Assembly (NCBI GenBank): GCA_964579825.1
Contig: CAZOHT010000013.1
Coordinates: 27,816-91,815, forward strand
Direction: 5' to 3'
Length of the DNA stretch: 64,000 nt
Source: SPCO01 sp964579825
Lineage (GTDB): Bacteria; Chloroflexota; Limnocylindria; Limnocylindrales; CSP1-4
Numbering within the stretch: the first letter of the stretch is position 1; each line of letters opens with the position of its first letter. The notes beneath the pieces are model-generated. The model saw only the letters and a program-made list of their open reading frames with translations, was not told the DNA's origin and searched no databases. The position numbers and the translations under genes were made by a program. Shown piece by piece: positions 7,603-16,194 of the stretch.

Positions 7603-8978
7603 GCAGGCTCCAGGCTGGGCGAAGGTCGGTGTGAAGTCTGCGCGGCCGCGTCGCGCGCGTCCAGCGCGGCCGCGACCCGGTCGAGGATGTGGTCCGCCAC
7701 GGCTCGCTTGGCGAGCAAGGGCAGGGCGTCGCGCGAGCCGTCCGCGGCGAGCAGTTCCACCCGGTTGGTGTCGGTCCCGAAGCCGGACCCGGCCTCGGCC
7801 ACGTCGTTGGCGACGAGCAGGTCGACGCCCTTGCGCTGGAGCTTCGCCGCCGCACGGTCGAGCGAGCCGGTCTCGGCGGCGAACGCCACGAGGTAGGGGC
7901 GGGGATGGACCGGTTCGCGGGTGGTGGCGCCGTCGCTGTCGAGGCCATGGACGATCCGGCCGATCTCGGCGATGAGATCGGGGGTGGGCTCCAGCGCCAG
8001 GGTGAGGCCCGAGCCGCGCTCCAGCTTGTGATCGGCCGGCGCGCTCGGACGGAAGTCGGCGACGGCGGCGGCCATGACCAGGGCATCGAAGCCGGCCGCG
8101 TCCGGTCCGGCGTGCGTCACGGCCAGGAGGGCCGCGCGGAGGTCGGCGGTCGACTCGACGCGGACGACGGTCGCCCCTTCGGGGAAGGGCACGTCCACGG
8201 CCGCGGCGATGAGCGTGACGCGGGCGCCACGGTCCAGCGCGGCCTCGGCGAGTGCGACCCCCATGCGTCCCGTGGATCGGTTGCCGATGTAGCGGACGGG
8301 GTCGATCGCCTCGCGCGTCCCGCCCGCGGTCACGACGACGTGCCGACCGTCGAGGTCCGGCTCGCGGACGCCTTCGGTCAGGGGCGGGCGAGCGGTCGCG
8401 TCGGCGGCCCGGATCGGTCGGTCGGTCACGGCGGCCACGACGGCGTCGACGATCGTCTCGAGCTCGGCCAGCCGTCCGACGCCGGATTGTCCCGAGGCCA
8501 GGGACCCGGTCGCCGGGGCCACGATCCGGTAGCCGAACCCGTCGGCCAGCCGGGCGACGTTCGCCTGGGTCGCCGGGTGGGTCCACATGTCGCCGTCCAT
8601 CGCCGGCGCCACGACGACGGGCGCCGAGGTCGCGAGGCATGTCGCGGTCACGACGTCGCCGGACAGCCCGGCGGCCATCGCGCCGAGCCAGTGGGCGGTG
8701 GCCGGCGCGACGACGATGGCGTCCGCCGTGTCGGCGACCACGATGTGGCCGATCCTCCCGTCCGGGAGGAGGTCCAGGACGTCCGTTTCGACGGGGTGGC
8801 GCGAGAGCGCCGCGAACGTCAGCGGACCCACGAAGCGTGTGGCGGATGGCGTGAGCATGACCGACACGTCGGCGCCCTCCGCCCGCAGCGCCCGGAGCAG
8901 TTCGACGGCCTTGTAGGCCGCGATCGATCCGGTGACGCCGAGACCGATGAGCCGACCGGCCAGCCGCCCCTCGGTCAC
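7599..8978 (-). CDS. coaBC: Bifunctional PPC synthetase/decarboxylase
   Basis: 459 residues from a GTG start that overlaps the coaX stop (GTGA). The N-terminal flavoprotein half (to ~190) is the phosphopantothenoylcysteine decarboxylase: GVTGSIAAYKAVELLRAL, IGHIVVAD with the catalytic His, and PAMDGDMW. The C-terminal half is the ligase: VVVTAGGTREAIDPVRYIGN, AAAVADFRP and NDVAEAGSGFGTDTNRV. Together they turn 4'-phosphopantothenate into 4'-phosphopantetheine. Upstream in-frame sequence to 9092 is not typical of the family. Confidence 0.95.
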   Translation of the reverse strand: MTEGRLAGRLIGLGVTGSIAAYKAVELLRALRAEGADVSVMLTPSATRFVGPLTFAALSRHPVETDVLDLLPDGRIGHIVVADTADAIVVAPATAHWLGAMAAGLSGDVVTATCLATSAPVVVAPAMDGDMWTHPATQANVARLADGFGYRIVAPATGSLASGQSGVGRLAELETIVDAVVAAVTDRPIRAADATARPPLTEGVREPDLDGRHVVVTAGGTREAIDPVRYIGNRSTGRMGVALAEAALDRGARVTLIAAAVDVPFPEGATVVRVESTADLRAALLAVTHAGPDAAGFDALVMAAAVADFRPSAPADHKLERGSGLTLALEPTPDLIAEIGRIVHGLDSDGATTREPVHPRPYLVAFAAETGSLDRAAAKLQRKGVDLLVANDVAEAGSGFGTDTNRVELLAADGSRDALPLLAKRAVADHILDRVAAALDARDAAAQTSHRPSPSLEPA

Positions 8979-9787
8979 GACAGCCCCAGGTCCAGCGGCT
9001 GTCCGCCGGCGACCTCGGCATGGAGGATGGCGAGGCCCTTGAGGGTCAGGTCGGGGTCGATGTGGTCGACACCGTCGAGGCCGCGGACCCACGGCGCGGC
9101 GGACAGGCCGCCGGTGAGGATCGCCTGGACCTGGGCCGGCGCGACGTCGGACGTGTCCGCCAGCTCCGCGCGGATCCGCGCGAGCAGGCCGGACGCCAGC
9201 GCCTGGTAGCCGAAGATCGTGCCGGATTGCATGGCACTCACCGTGTCCCGGCCGATCGCCCGCTCCGGGGCGCGCAGCTCGATCCGTGGCAGCTTCGCGG
9301 TCCGGGCCGCGAGGGCCTCCAGGCCGAGCTCGAGGCCGGGCGCGATGGCCCCACCGACGTACGCGCCATCGGTCGCGACGCAGTCGAAGGTGGTCGCGGT
9401 CCCGAAGTCGACGACGACCGCGGGCGTCCCATACAGCCGCTGGGCCGCGAGCGCGTTGACCAGGCGGTCCGCCCCGACGTCGGCGGGACGGTCCGTGCGA
9501 ACCGCCAGCGGCACGGATCCGGCACTGGCCACCAGGAGCGGCTGCCCGCGCCGCGCGGCCACGGCCTCCACGGCCGCGGTCATGGCCGGGACCACGCTCG
9601 CGAGCGAGATCGCGCTGACGTCGCCGAGCGTCGCATCGTCGAGGCGCAGCAGGCCGTCGATGAGCAGTTCCAGCTCGTCAGCCGAGGCCCGCGCGTCCGT
9701 GGCGGCTCGTCGCGTCGCGACGAGCGCCCCCGCACGGAACGAGCCGGTCGTGACGTTCGTGTTCCCGATGTCGAGGGCGAGGAGCAT
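8975..9787 (-). CDS. coaX: Type III pantothenate kinase
   Basis: 270 residues. CoaX phosphorylates pantothenate and, unlike CoaA, is not inhibited by CoA. The ASKHA-fold signatures are clear: MLLALDIGNTNVTTGSF (phosphate loop), DVGADRLVNALAAQ, VVVDFGTATTFDCV (adenosine/catalytic Asp) and GGAIAPGLELGLEAL. I used the internal ATG at 9787, which puts DIGNTN at the usual distance from the start. First gene of the minus-strand CoA operon; it diverges from the gene at 9874. Confidence 0.94.
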   Translation of the reverse strand: MLLALDIGNTNVTTGSFRAGALVATRRAATDARASADELELLIDGLLRLDDATLGDVSAISLASVVPAMTAAVEAVAARRGQPLLVASAGSVPLAVRTDRPADVGADRLVNALAAQRLYGTPAVVVDFGTATTFDCVATDGAYVGGAIAPGLELGLEALAARTAKLPRIELRAPERAIGRDTVSAMQSGTIFGYQALASGLLARIRAELADTSDVAPAQVQAILTGGLSAAPWVRGLDGVDHIDPDLTLKGLAILHAEVAGGQPLDLGLS

Positions 9788-9873
9788 GGGCGCGATGATA
9801 CCCGTCGCAATCACCCGTGCCGTGCGGTACCATCGCCATCGTCCGTTCCCGGTCCTCGCCCCAGGAGACCCCG

Positions 9874-10308
9874 ATGTCGACCCCCGCGGCGAAGTTCTTC
9901 GTGAACCAGGGAGTCGTTTCCAGCCGGTCGGACATGCTCCACCTGCTCCGGCCCCTGCTGAAGCAGACCGTGACCTATCGCTACCTGCGCGGCCGCGAGG
10001 TCATCTCCCATGGCACCGGCTGGGTGGAGCGGATCGTCGTCGACGCCGACGACATCTCGACGTACTTCACGCCCCTCGCCATCACCCTGAACATCGACTC
10101 GTTCGAGCACCTCGAATTCGAGACGCGCGCCGATCAGCTGCTCGTCTACACACTCGTCCAGGGTGACGAGCGGGTCATCGTGGAGTTCGCCCCGATCGGC
10201 CCGACCGGCGACGACCACTCACCGTTCGCTCCTCGCCAGCTGGCGTTCGACACCAGCGACTTCGTGCAGATGGAGTTGCTCGGGATGGAGGCTCGCGAGG
10301 AGGACTAG
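9874..10308 (+). CDS. Conserved-looking protein of unknown function
   Basis: 144 residues, soluble, acidic, no recognised motif. It appears mostly beta-stranded (VTYRYLRGREVISHGTGWVERIVVDADDISTYFTPLA). The start follows AGGAGA by 6 bases, and a TACCAT -10 box lies at 9828-9833. It diverges from coaX and precedes the purine permease; neither neighbour gives a convincing hint of function. Confidence 0.65.
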   Translation: MSTPAAKFFVNQGVVSSRSDMLHLLRPLLKQTVTYRYLRGREVISHGTGWVERIVVDADDISTYFTPLAITLNIDSFEHLEFETRADQLLVYTLVQGDERVIVEFAPIGPTGDDHSPFAPRQLAFDTSDFVQMELLGMEAREED

Positions 10309-10312
10309 CGAG

Positions 10313-10400
10313 GGAGGAGGGGACAGGCAGCGATCTCGGCTGGAGGGAGCCGAGGGAGGGAGCTCGAGGCGATCTTGAGGGAGGTCGTCCCGAAGGGTTC
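10313..10400 (+). other. G-run-rich leader before purine permease
   Basis: The 154-bp gap before the permease has repeated GAGGGAG units and at least seven runs of three or more G on the coding strand, plus a perfect hairpin CTCGGCT-GGAGGG-AGCCGAG (10335-10354). The runs could form G-quadruplexes in DNA or mRNA. It is not a purine-riboswitch fold that I can recognise. Confidence 0.4.
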
Positions 10401-10462
10401 GATGGCGCGGTCCGAGCCCGCCATGGGTGCCGGCGCGTCCTGGGTCAGGAGGGTCCGAGTCG

Positions 10463-11818
10463 GTGGCAACAGCCCAGTCGAGTTCGTCTGGCGGCGGTGG
10501 CCTGGCGAACTACTTCCAGTTCGCCGAGCGCGGCACGACCATGCGGACGGAGGTCCGCGCGGGTCTGACGACCTTCATGGTCATGGCCTACATCATCTTC
10601 CTGAACCCGGCGATCCTGTCGGCGGCCGGGATGGATCCCGCCGCCACGGCCGCCGTCACCGCGCTCCTGGCCGGGATCATGACCATCGCGATGGGCTTCT
10701 TCGGGAACGTCCCGATCGCCATCGCCGCCGGCCTCGGGATCAACGCGATCGTCGCCTTCAACCTGGTCCTCGGCCGCGGCCTGACCTGGCAGGGCGCGAT
10801 GGGCGTCATCTTCTGGGAAGGCCTGCTCATCACGATCCTGGTCCTCGTGGGCCTGCGCGAGGCGGTGATGAACGCCGTCCCGCTCGAGCTCAAGAAGGCG
10901 ATCGCGGTCGGCATCGGCCTGTTCATCCTGTTCATCGGCTTCGTGAACGCCGGGCTCATCGCCTCACCCGAAGGTGGCGTGCCGCCGGTGGCGTTCATCT
11001 TCCCGACCACGGCGGGCCAGTTCCTGGCCATCTTCGGGCTGCTCCTGACCATGGCCCTGTACGTCCGCAAGATCCCCGGAGCGCTCCTCCTCGGGATCCT
11101 CATCACGACGCTGCTCGGCTTCCCGCTCGGGATCTCGAAGATCCCGGACAACCTGACGGCGACCCCGAACTTCTCGAACATCGGCCAGCTCGACGTCATG
11201 GCCGTGTGGGATCTGGGCGCGCTCACGGCGGTCCTGATCATCTTCTCGATCATGATCCTCGACTTCTTCGACACGATGGGGACCGTGACCGCGGTCGGCG
11301 AACAGGCCGGCCTGACCGATGAGAAGGGCCAGGTCCCGAAGGTCGGGCGGATCCTGCTGGTGGACTCCGTGGCCGCCGCCGCCGGTGGCGTGTTCGGGAC
11401 CAGCTCCAACACGAGCTTCATCGAGAGCTCGGCCGGTGTCGGCGAGGGCGGTCGGACCGGATTCGCGTCGCTCGTCACCGGCGCGCTGTTCCTCGCAGCC
11501 GTGTTCCTCGCTCCGCTCGCGGCGGTCATCCCGACCCAGGCGACGGCCCCGGCCCTGATCCTCGTCGGCGCGCTGCTCTTCGAGCAGATCCGCGGGATCG
11601 ACGCCGGCGACCCGGAGCAGGCGATCCCGGCCCTGTTCACGATGATCCTGATGCCGCTCACGTACGACATCGCGATCGGCATCGGTGCCGGCGTCATCAC
11701 GTGGGTGTTCATCAAGGTCGTCAAGGGCAAGATCCGCGAGGTCCACCTGCTGATGTGGGGCGCGGCGATCGCGTTCCTCGTGTTCTTCCTCAAGGACTAC
11801 GTGGAAACGCTCGTCTGA
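10463..11818 (+). CDS. NCS2-family purine permease (AzgA/PbuG type)
   Basis: 451 residues and about a dozen membrane segments. Signatures of the adenine/guanine/hypoxanthine group are ATTFMVMAYIIFLNP-like start (TTFMVMAYIIFLNPAILS), AGLGINAIVAF, and the substrate-site loop LDFFDTMGTVTAVGEQAGL followed by GTSSNTSFIESSAGV. It should import purine bases with protons. I chose the GTG at 10463 because AGGAGGG lies 9 bases upstream. A G-rich leader precedes it and a long hairpin follows it. Confidence 0.9.
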   Translation: MATAQSSSSGGGGLANYFQFAERGTTMRTEVRAGLTTFMVMAYIIFLNPAILSAAGMDPAATAAVTALLAGIMTIAMGFFGNVPIAIAAGLGINAIVAFNLVLGRGLTWQGAMGVIFWEGLLITILVLVGLREAVMNAVPLELKKAIAVGIGLFILFIGFVNAGLIASPEGGVPPVAFIFPTTAGQFLAIFGLLLTMALYVRKIPGALLLGILITTLLGFPLGISKIPDNLTATPNFSNIGQLDVMAVWDLGALTAVLIIFSIMILDFFDTMGTVTAVGEQAGLTDEKGQVPKVGRILLVDSVAAAAGGVFGTSSNTSFIESSAGVGEGGRTGFASLVTGALFLAAVFLAPLAAVIPTQATAPALILVGALLFEQIRGIDAGDPEQAIPALFTMILMPLTYDIAIGIGAGVITWVFIKVVKGKIREVHLLMWGAAIAFLVFFLKDYVETLV

Positions 11819-11854
11819 CTCCGGCGCGCCGAGCCCCGCTCGGTCGACCGATGA

Positions 11855-11895
11855 GTCCGTCCGGCCCGGCACTCCCTCGGGAGGCCGGGTCGGAC
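11855..11895 (+). terminator. Long interrupted hairpin after permease gene
   Basis: GTCCG...CCCGGC pairs with GCCGGG-T-CGGAC around an inner CTCCC-TC-GGGAG stem. The tail (CGTTCCTGT) is weakly T-rich. It is placed between the permease stop and the promoter of the next gene. Confidence 0.55.
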
Positions 11896-11903
11896 CGTTC
11901 CTG

Positions 11904-11909
11904 TACCAT
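11904..11909 (+). promoter_or_regulatory. -10 box TACCAT, possibly leaderless start
   Basis: TACCAT is 6 bases before the GTG at 11916, too near for a normal 5' leader. A leaderless mRNA for the M16 peptidase is the simplest reading. Confidence 0.45.
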
Positions 11910-11915
11910 CCCCGC

Positions 11916-13184
11916 GTGTTCGAACGAACCGTGCTGCCCGCCGGGCCGCGTGTCATCAGCGCCCGGATGCCCGGGGCACGCTCCGTCTCCATCGCCGCCT
12001 ACGTCCTGGCCGGATCGCGCCTCGAATCGGAGGCCGAGGCCGGCGTCGCGCACTTCATGGAGCACATCACCTTCAAGGGCACGGCCGCATTCCCGTCCAC
12101 GCGCGCCATCAGCGAGGCGATCGAGGGGGTCGGCGGATCGTTCAATGCCGCGACCGACCGCGAATCGACCGTCTACTGGGTCCGGGTCCCGCGCCGCGAA
12201 GCGGTCCGCGCCATGGACGTCGTGGGCGAGTTGATCGTGCGGCCGGTCCTCGACGACAAGGCCATCGACGATGAGCGGACGATCATCATCGAGGAGATCC
12301 GATCGTACCTGGACGACCCGTCCGAGTACTGCCAGATGCTGTTCCAGGGCGCGATGTTCGGCGACGGGCCGCTGGGTCGCGAGATCTGCGGCGACGAGGC
12401 GGGCATCCGGGCCCTGCCCGCGGCGACCATCCACGAGTTCTGGCGGACGCTCTATCGCCCCGCCAACACGGTCGTCGCCGTGGCCGGCGACCTGCCACAC
12501 GACGGGCTCGTCGAGTTGGCGGCGACGGCATTCGGGACCGGGAACGGCGCCATCCCGGTGGCGGCTCCGGCGCCCACGCTGCCGGCCGGCCCGCGCGCGC
12601 GACTCGGCAAACGATCGACCAGCCAGGCGCAGTTGTCCGTCGGGGTCCCGGCGCTCCGCCGCGATCATCCGGACGCCTGGACACTGGCCGTCCTCAACGC
12701 CGTGCTCGGCGACGGGATGAGCAGCCGCCTCTTCCTGAGCGTGCGGGAGGCCCGCGGCCTGGCCTACGACGTGTCGTCCGGCTTGATCGACTACGCCGAT
12801 GCGGGCGCGCTCGAGGTCTCCGCCGGCGTGGATCCGGCCGAGCTCGGGCCGGCGCTCGATGCGATCCTGGTGGAGCTGGCCCGACTGCGCGACGAGCTCA
12901 TCCCGGCCGCCGAGCTCGAGAAGGCGAAGCGCTACCTGGCGGGCGGCATGGAACTGCGGATGGACGACACCCGCCACGTCGCGTCATGGATCGGCGGCCA
13001 GGAGGCGCTGCACGATCGCGTGCTGGATCTCGACGAGGCGCTGGCCGCCGTCGACGCCGTCGACGCCGAGGCGTGCCAGCGGGTCGCCGCCGAGCTGTTC
13101 CTCGACGATGGCCTGCGCCTGGCCGCGGTCGCCCCGGCCCGCTACCTGCGCGGCCTCGAATCCCACCTGCGGATCCCGGCGTGA
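11916..13184 (+). CDS. M16-family zinc metallopeptidase
   Basis: 422 residues, GTG start. The inverted zinc motif HxxEH is present as HFMEH, within AGVAHFMEHITFKGT, and the downstream zinc-ligand Glu lies in the region RTIIIEEIRSYLDD. The second half (SSRLFLSVREARGLAYDVSSGL) matches the inactive-domain sequence of single-chain processing-protease-like M16B peptidases. No signal peptide, so probably cytosolic, cleaving small peptides. The stop overlaps the GTG of the TPR-like gene. A -10 box lies 6 bases before the start. Confidence 0.9.
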   Translation: MFERTVLPAGPRVISARMPGARSVSIAAYVLAGSRLESEAEAGVAHFMEHITFKGTAAFPSTRAISEAIEGVGGSFNAATDRESTVYWVRVPRREAVRAMDVVGELIVRPVLDDKAIDDERTIIIEEIRSYLDDPSEYCQMLFQGAMFGDGPLGREICGDEAGIRALPAATIHEFWRTLYRPANTVVAVAGDLPHDGLVELAATAFGTGNGAIPVAAPAPTLPAGPRARLGKRSTSQAQLSVGVPALRRDHPDAWTLAVLNAVLGDGMSSRLFLSVREARGLAYDVSSGLIDYADAGALEVSAGVDPAELGPALDAILVELARLRDELIPAAELEKAKRYLAGGMELRMDDTRHVASWIGGQEALHDRVLDLDEALAAVDAVDAEACQRVAAELFLDDGLRLAAVAPARYLRGLESHLRIPA

Positions 13185-14262
13185 CGATCGACGGCCTACA
13201 CGCACCCGTCGCCACGAGCGGCGACCGTCGGGCGATCGACCTGTCCCTGGCGCNNNNNNNNNNNNNNNNNNNNNNNNNNNNNNNNNNNNNNNNNNNNNNN
13301 NNNNNNNNNNNNNNNNNNNNNNNNNNNNNNNNNNNNNNNNNNNNNNNNNNNNNCACGCACCCGTCGCCACGAGCGGCGACCGTCGGGCGATCGACCTGTC
13401 CCTGGCGCGCCTGCACCTGCGCATCGGATCGCTGGCACTGGCCCGAGCGGAGTTCGAGACGCTCGCCGGGCGTGGGCCGCTGGATGACGACGCGCTCATC
13501 GATCTCGCCGAAGCGCGCTGGCGGACCGGTGACACGGTCCGGGCGGGGGAGGCCGCGACGACCGTCCTGGACCATGGCTCCGACGCCCCGCTCGCGATCC
13601 TCATCGCCGCCGAAGCCGCCGTCGCGGGCGGCCGTCCGGGCGAGGCGAGGCGCCTGGCGACGCGGGCGATGAGCGCGGCCGGCGGGACGCTCGATGCCTT
13701 GTTCGCCGGGATGCCACGCTCGGCCGTCTGGCCGCCCGACCCCGCCGATCCGGTCCCGTCGGCGACGACGTTGTTCGGCGACGACAGCGCGGATGGCGCG
13801 GCCACGGACGACCGGACCCCGCATCGCCGGGCGACCGATCCTCCCCCGACGGCCATCGCGGCGGCAGCCGGGATCGGGGTCTCCGCCGACGATACGGGCG
13901 GTCCCGGACTCTGGGATGTGGATGCGGCGAACGCGAGCCCGGAGGGATCGCCGGCGATCGACCCGGCCGGCCTGATGGACGCCGGCCTGGCCGCCCTCTC
14001 GGGCGGGGATGCCGATCGGGCCGCGGGCCTGCTCGGTCTCGCCATCCGCACCGGGCCGCATCTCGCCCCGGCCGTCCTGGACGGCACGATCGACGTCACC
14101 CAGCCGGCCCTGCTGCTGGTCCGCGGCGATGCATTCCGCGCCACCGGATCCGAGGCCGAGGCCGCGGTCGCCTACGCCGCCGCGGCCCGCGCTCTCGGCG
14201 AGGACGGTCCGGTCGAGACGGCCGCGCTACAATCCGGGCCCACCACACCACCCTCGCAGTAG
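13181..14262 (+). CDS. TPR-like repeat protein, split by a false gap
   Basis: As given, the reading frame is broken by 100 N bases. The 55 bases before and after the gap are identical, so removing 155 bases restores one continuous frame of about 308 residues from the GTG at 13181. The protein has helix-pair repeats (ALARAEFETLAGRG, ALIDLAEARWRTGD, LAILIAAEAAVAGGRPGEARRL, and three more near the C-terminus) separated by a disordered Pro/Thr/Asp-rich stretch. TPR-type scaffolding is likely. It overlaps the M16 gene and ends 6 bases before ndk. Confidence 0.65.
13199..13408. other. Assembly gap flanked by a 55-bp exact duplicate
   Basis: Positions 13199-13253 and 13354-13408 are identical and flank exactly 100 N. 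Fifty-five is a common assembly k-mer length, and the joined sequence gives an open frame. The gap is best read as a scaffolding artefact with no missing DNA. Confidence 0.9.
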
Positions 14263-14268
14263 GTAGAC

Positions 14269-14736
14269 ATGCCCACCTCGGAACGGACCCTCGTCCTCGT
14301 CAAGCCGGATGGCGTCCAGCGCCTGCTCATCGGCCGCATCCTCGCCCGCTACGAAGAGCGCGGCCTGAAGGTCGTCGGCCTGAAGCTGGTCCAGACGTCG
14401 CGGGAGCTGGCCGAGCGCCATTACGCCGCCCACCGCGAGCGCCCGTTCTTCGGGAGCCTCGTGGACTTCATCACGTCCTCGCCGCTGGTCGCGCTCGCGC
14501 TCGAAGGGCCCAACGCGATCGCCGTCGTCCGGGCCATCAACGGCGCGACCAGGCCGCACGAGGCGGCGCCCGGCACGATCCGGGGCGACTTCGCGCTCGA
14601 GACGGCGCAGAACATCGTCCACGCCTCGGACGGTCCGGAGGCCGCGGCCACGGAGCTGGGGCTGTGGTTCACGTCCGACGAGTTGCTCGCGTACGACCGT
14701 TCGGTCGACACCTGGGTCCTGCCGCCCGCCGACTGA
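14269..14736 (+). CDS. ndk: Nucleoside diphosphate kinase
   Basis: 155 residues. The enzyme moves the gamma-phosphate between nucleoside triphosphates and diphosphates through a phosphohistidine. The N-terminus RTLVLVKPDGVQRLLIG, the Kpn-loop region RPHEAAPGTIRGDFAL and the active-site His in NIVHASDGPEAA are all as expected. It is slightly longer than usual at both ends. A TACAAT -10-like box lies at 14228-14233 inside the end of the preceding gene. Confidence 0.96.
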   Translation: MPTSERTLVLVKPDGVQRLLIGRILARYEERGLKVVGLKLVQTSRELAERHYAAHRERPFFGSLVDFITSSPLVALALEGPNAIAVVRAINGATRPHEAAPGTIRGDFALETAQNIVHASDGPEAAATELGLWFTSDELLAYDRSVDTWVLPPAD

Positions 14737-14742
14737 CCTGGG

Positions 14743-16194
14743 CTAGGGCGTCGTCTCGCCCGGGCCGGACTGGATCGGTGGCAGGCCGGCGGCCGCCAGC
14801 GGCCCACCGAACGCCCCGATCGAGGTCAGCAGCGCGACGATGGCCAGGAGTACCGACGCCAAGGTCATCCCGATCGGCCGGTTCGCCCGCACCAGCCGAC
14901 CGATCGACCCCGTCACGTCGGTCAGGTCCGGTCGCATCCAGTGCGGCCGCCAGTCGACGGCAGGTGCGGAACTGACATCGAGGCGGCGCGTCCCGAGGAC
15001 CAGCAGGCGGCCGTAGTACGCGACCGGGGCCAGCGTGGCGATGAACACGATCGCCTGCAGCGGGCCATCGAGCGCGAGGTCGACAAGGTCCGTCCGCGCC
15101 TCGAAGGCGGCGAACCCCGGCAGGCCGATGGCCGCGAGGGTGATGGTCACCAGGCCGACGGCCAGCAGCGGTGAGCGGATGGCCCAACCACGCAGGTCGG
15201 ACAGGCTGCCGGTCCAGAACGAGTCGCGGACGACGGCGGCCCACGCAGCGAACGCGCTCCGGGTCATCACGAAGGCCAGGATCCAGACGCGGCCGGGGGT
15301 CCAGGCCGCCGGGTCCAGGGCCGCGAACGCCAGCATCACGACGCCGGCGTCGCCGACGATCGAGTAGCCCACGACGTGCTCCAGGTCGTCCTGGATCCAC
15401 GCCGCGAACGTGGCCAGGACGATCGACGCGACCGCGATGGCGACGACGACCGCCCGGACCGACCCGACGTCGACCGCCAGCGGCGCGATCGACGCGTCGA
15501 CCCACGCCAGACCGACGATCGCGAGCGACGCCGGGCCCCAGGCGATGAGGATCGGCAGACCGGTCTCGGGGACGGCGTCCGTGAGCCGTCCGACGAGGAT
15601 ATGGAACGGGATCGCTCCGAACCGGATCGCGACGGCCAGCGCGAACGCGAGGTAGGCGAGGCCGAAGACGACCGGCTGGGCCACGAGCTCCTCCAGGTCC
15701 CGGCCGATCCACGCCGTCGCCGCGATGGCCATCGCCCCGGCCACGACGACCGCCCGCAGGTCACGCAGCCCGATGCCGGCCCCGACGCGGCCACCCGTCG
15801 GCACGACCGTGAGCAGGACGCCGAGCATCGCGCCGGCCGTGATGGCGAGGACCGCCACGCGCGGATCCGGCAGGGCCAGGGCCAGCCCGGCGGCGCCCAT
15901 CGTCCCGAGCGTGACCGCCGGGCCATCCCGGCGCGAGCCTGAGGCGAGCCCCATGACCGACAGGACGAGGCCGGTGAACGTGCCGAGGACAAGGAACAGC
16001 CGCAGGTAGGGCGAGGCCGCCAGGACCGACCCGCCTACCTCGAGTCGTGCGGTCGGATCCATCGCCAGCGCGGCGACGAAGGCGGCGCCAAGACCGACGA
16101 CACCGACCGCCAGCCCGACCCGCTCCCAGCGCCGCAGCAGCAGGGCCAGCGTCGTCCCGACGAAGGCGACGACGAGGAAGACGGCCAGGCTCAC
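14743..16194 (-). CDS. Divergent NuoN/MrpD-like proton-channel subunit
   Basis: 483 residues, about fourteen membrane segments. It belongs to the proton-conducting transporter family (NuoL/M/N, MrpA/D): AIRFGAIPFHILVGRLTDAVPE corresponds to the FK...PFH...PD.Y..AP segment and IQDDLEHVVGYSIVGDAGVV to the Q.D.KR..AYSS....G segment. The canonical lysines are replaced: Arg191 in the first and Glu-His in the second. No Nuo or Mrp operon surrounds it. It starts with GTG overlapping the preceding gene (GTGA). It may be an orphan ion-pump subunit with altered or lost proton conduction. Confidence 0.72.
   Translation of the reverse strand: MSLAVFLVVAFVGTTLALLLRRWERVGLAVGVVGLGAAFVAALAMDPTARLEVGGSVLAASPYLRLFLVLGTFTGLVLSVMGLASGSRRDGPAVTLGTMGAAGLALALPDPRVAVLAITAGAMLGVLLTVVPTGGRVGAGIGLRDLRAVVVAGAMAIAATAWIGRDLEELVAQPVVFGLAYLAFALAVAIRFGAIPFHILVGRLTDAVPETGLPILIAWGPASLAIVGLAWVDASIAPLAVDVGSVRAVVVAIAVASIVLATFAAWIQDDLEHVVGYSIVGDAGVVMLAFAALDPAAWTPGRVWILAFVMTRSAFAAWAAVVRDSFWTGSLSDLRGWAIRSPLLAVGLVTITLAAIGLPGFAAFEARTDLVDLALDGPLQAIVFIATLAPVAYYGRLLVLGTRRLDVSSAPAVDWRPHWMRPDLTDVTGSIGRLVRANRPIGMTLASVLLAIVALLTSIGAFGGPLAAAGLPPIQSGPGETTP

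Noticed and set aside
6688..9021. A 777-residue minus-strand frame covering panB
   Set aside because: Only the C-terminal 304 residues are PanB. The upstream part is an Arg-rich shadow of coaBC.
12799..14262. A 487-residue frame running through the N gap
   Set aside because: It joins an out-of-frame shadow of the M16 gene to the TPR-like gene only through N bases. The real frame starts at 13181.
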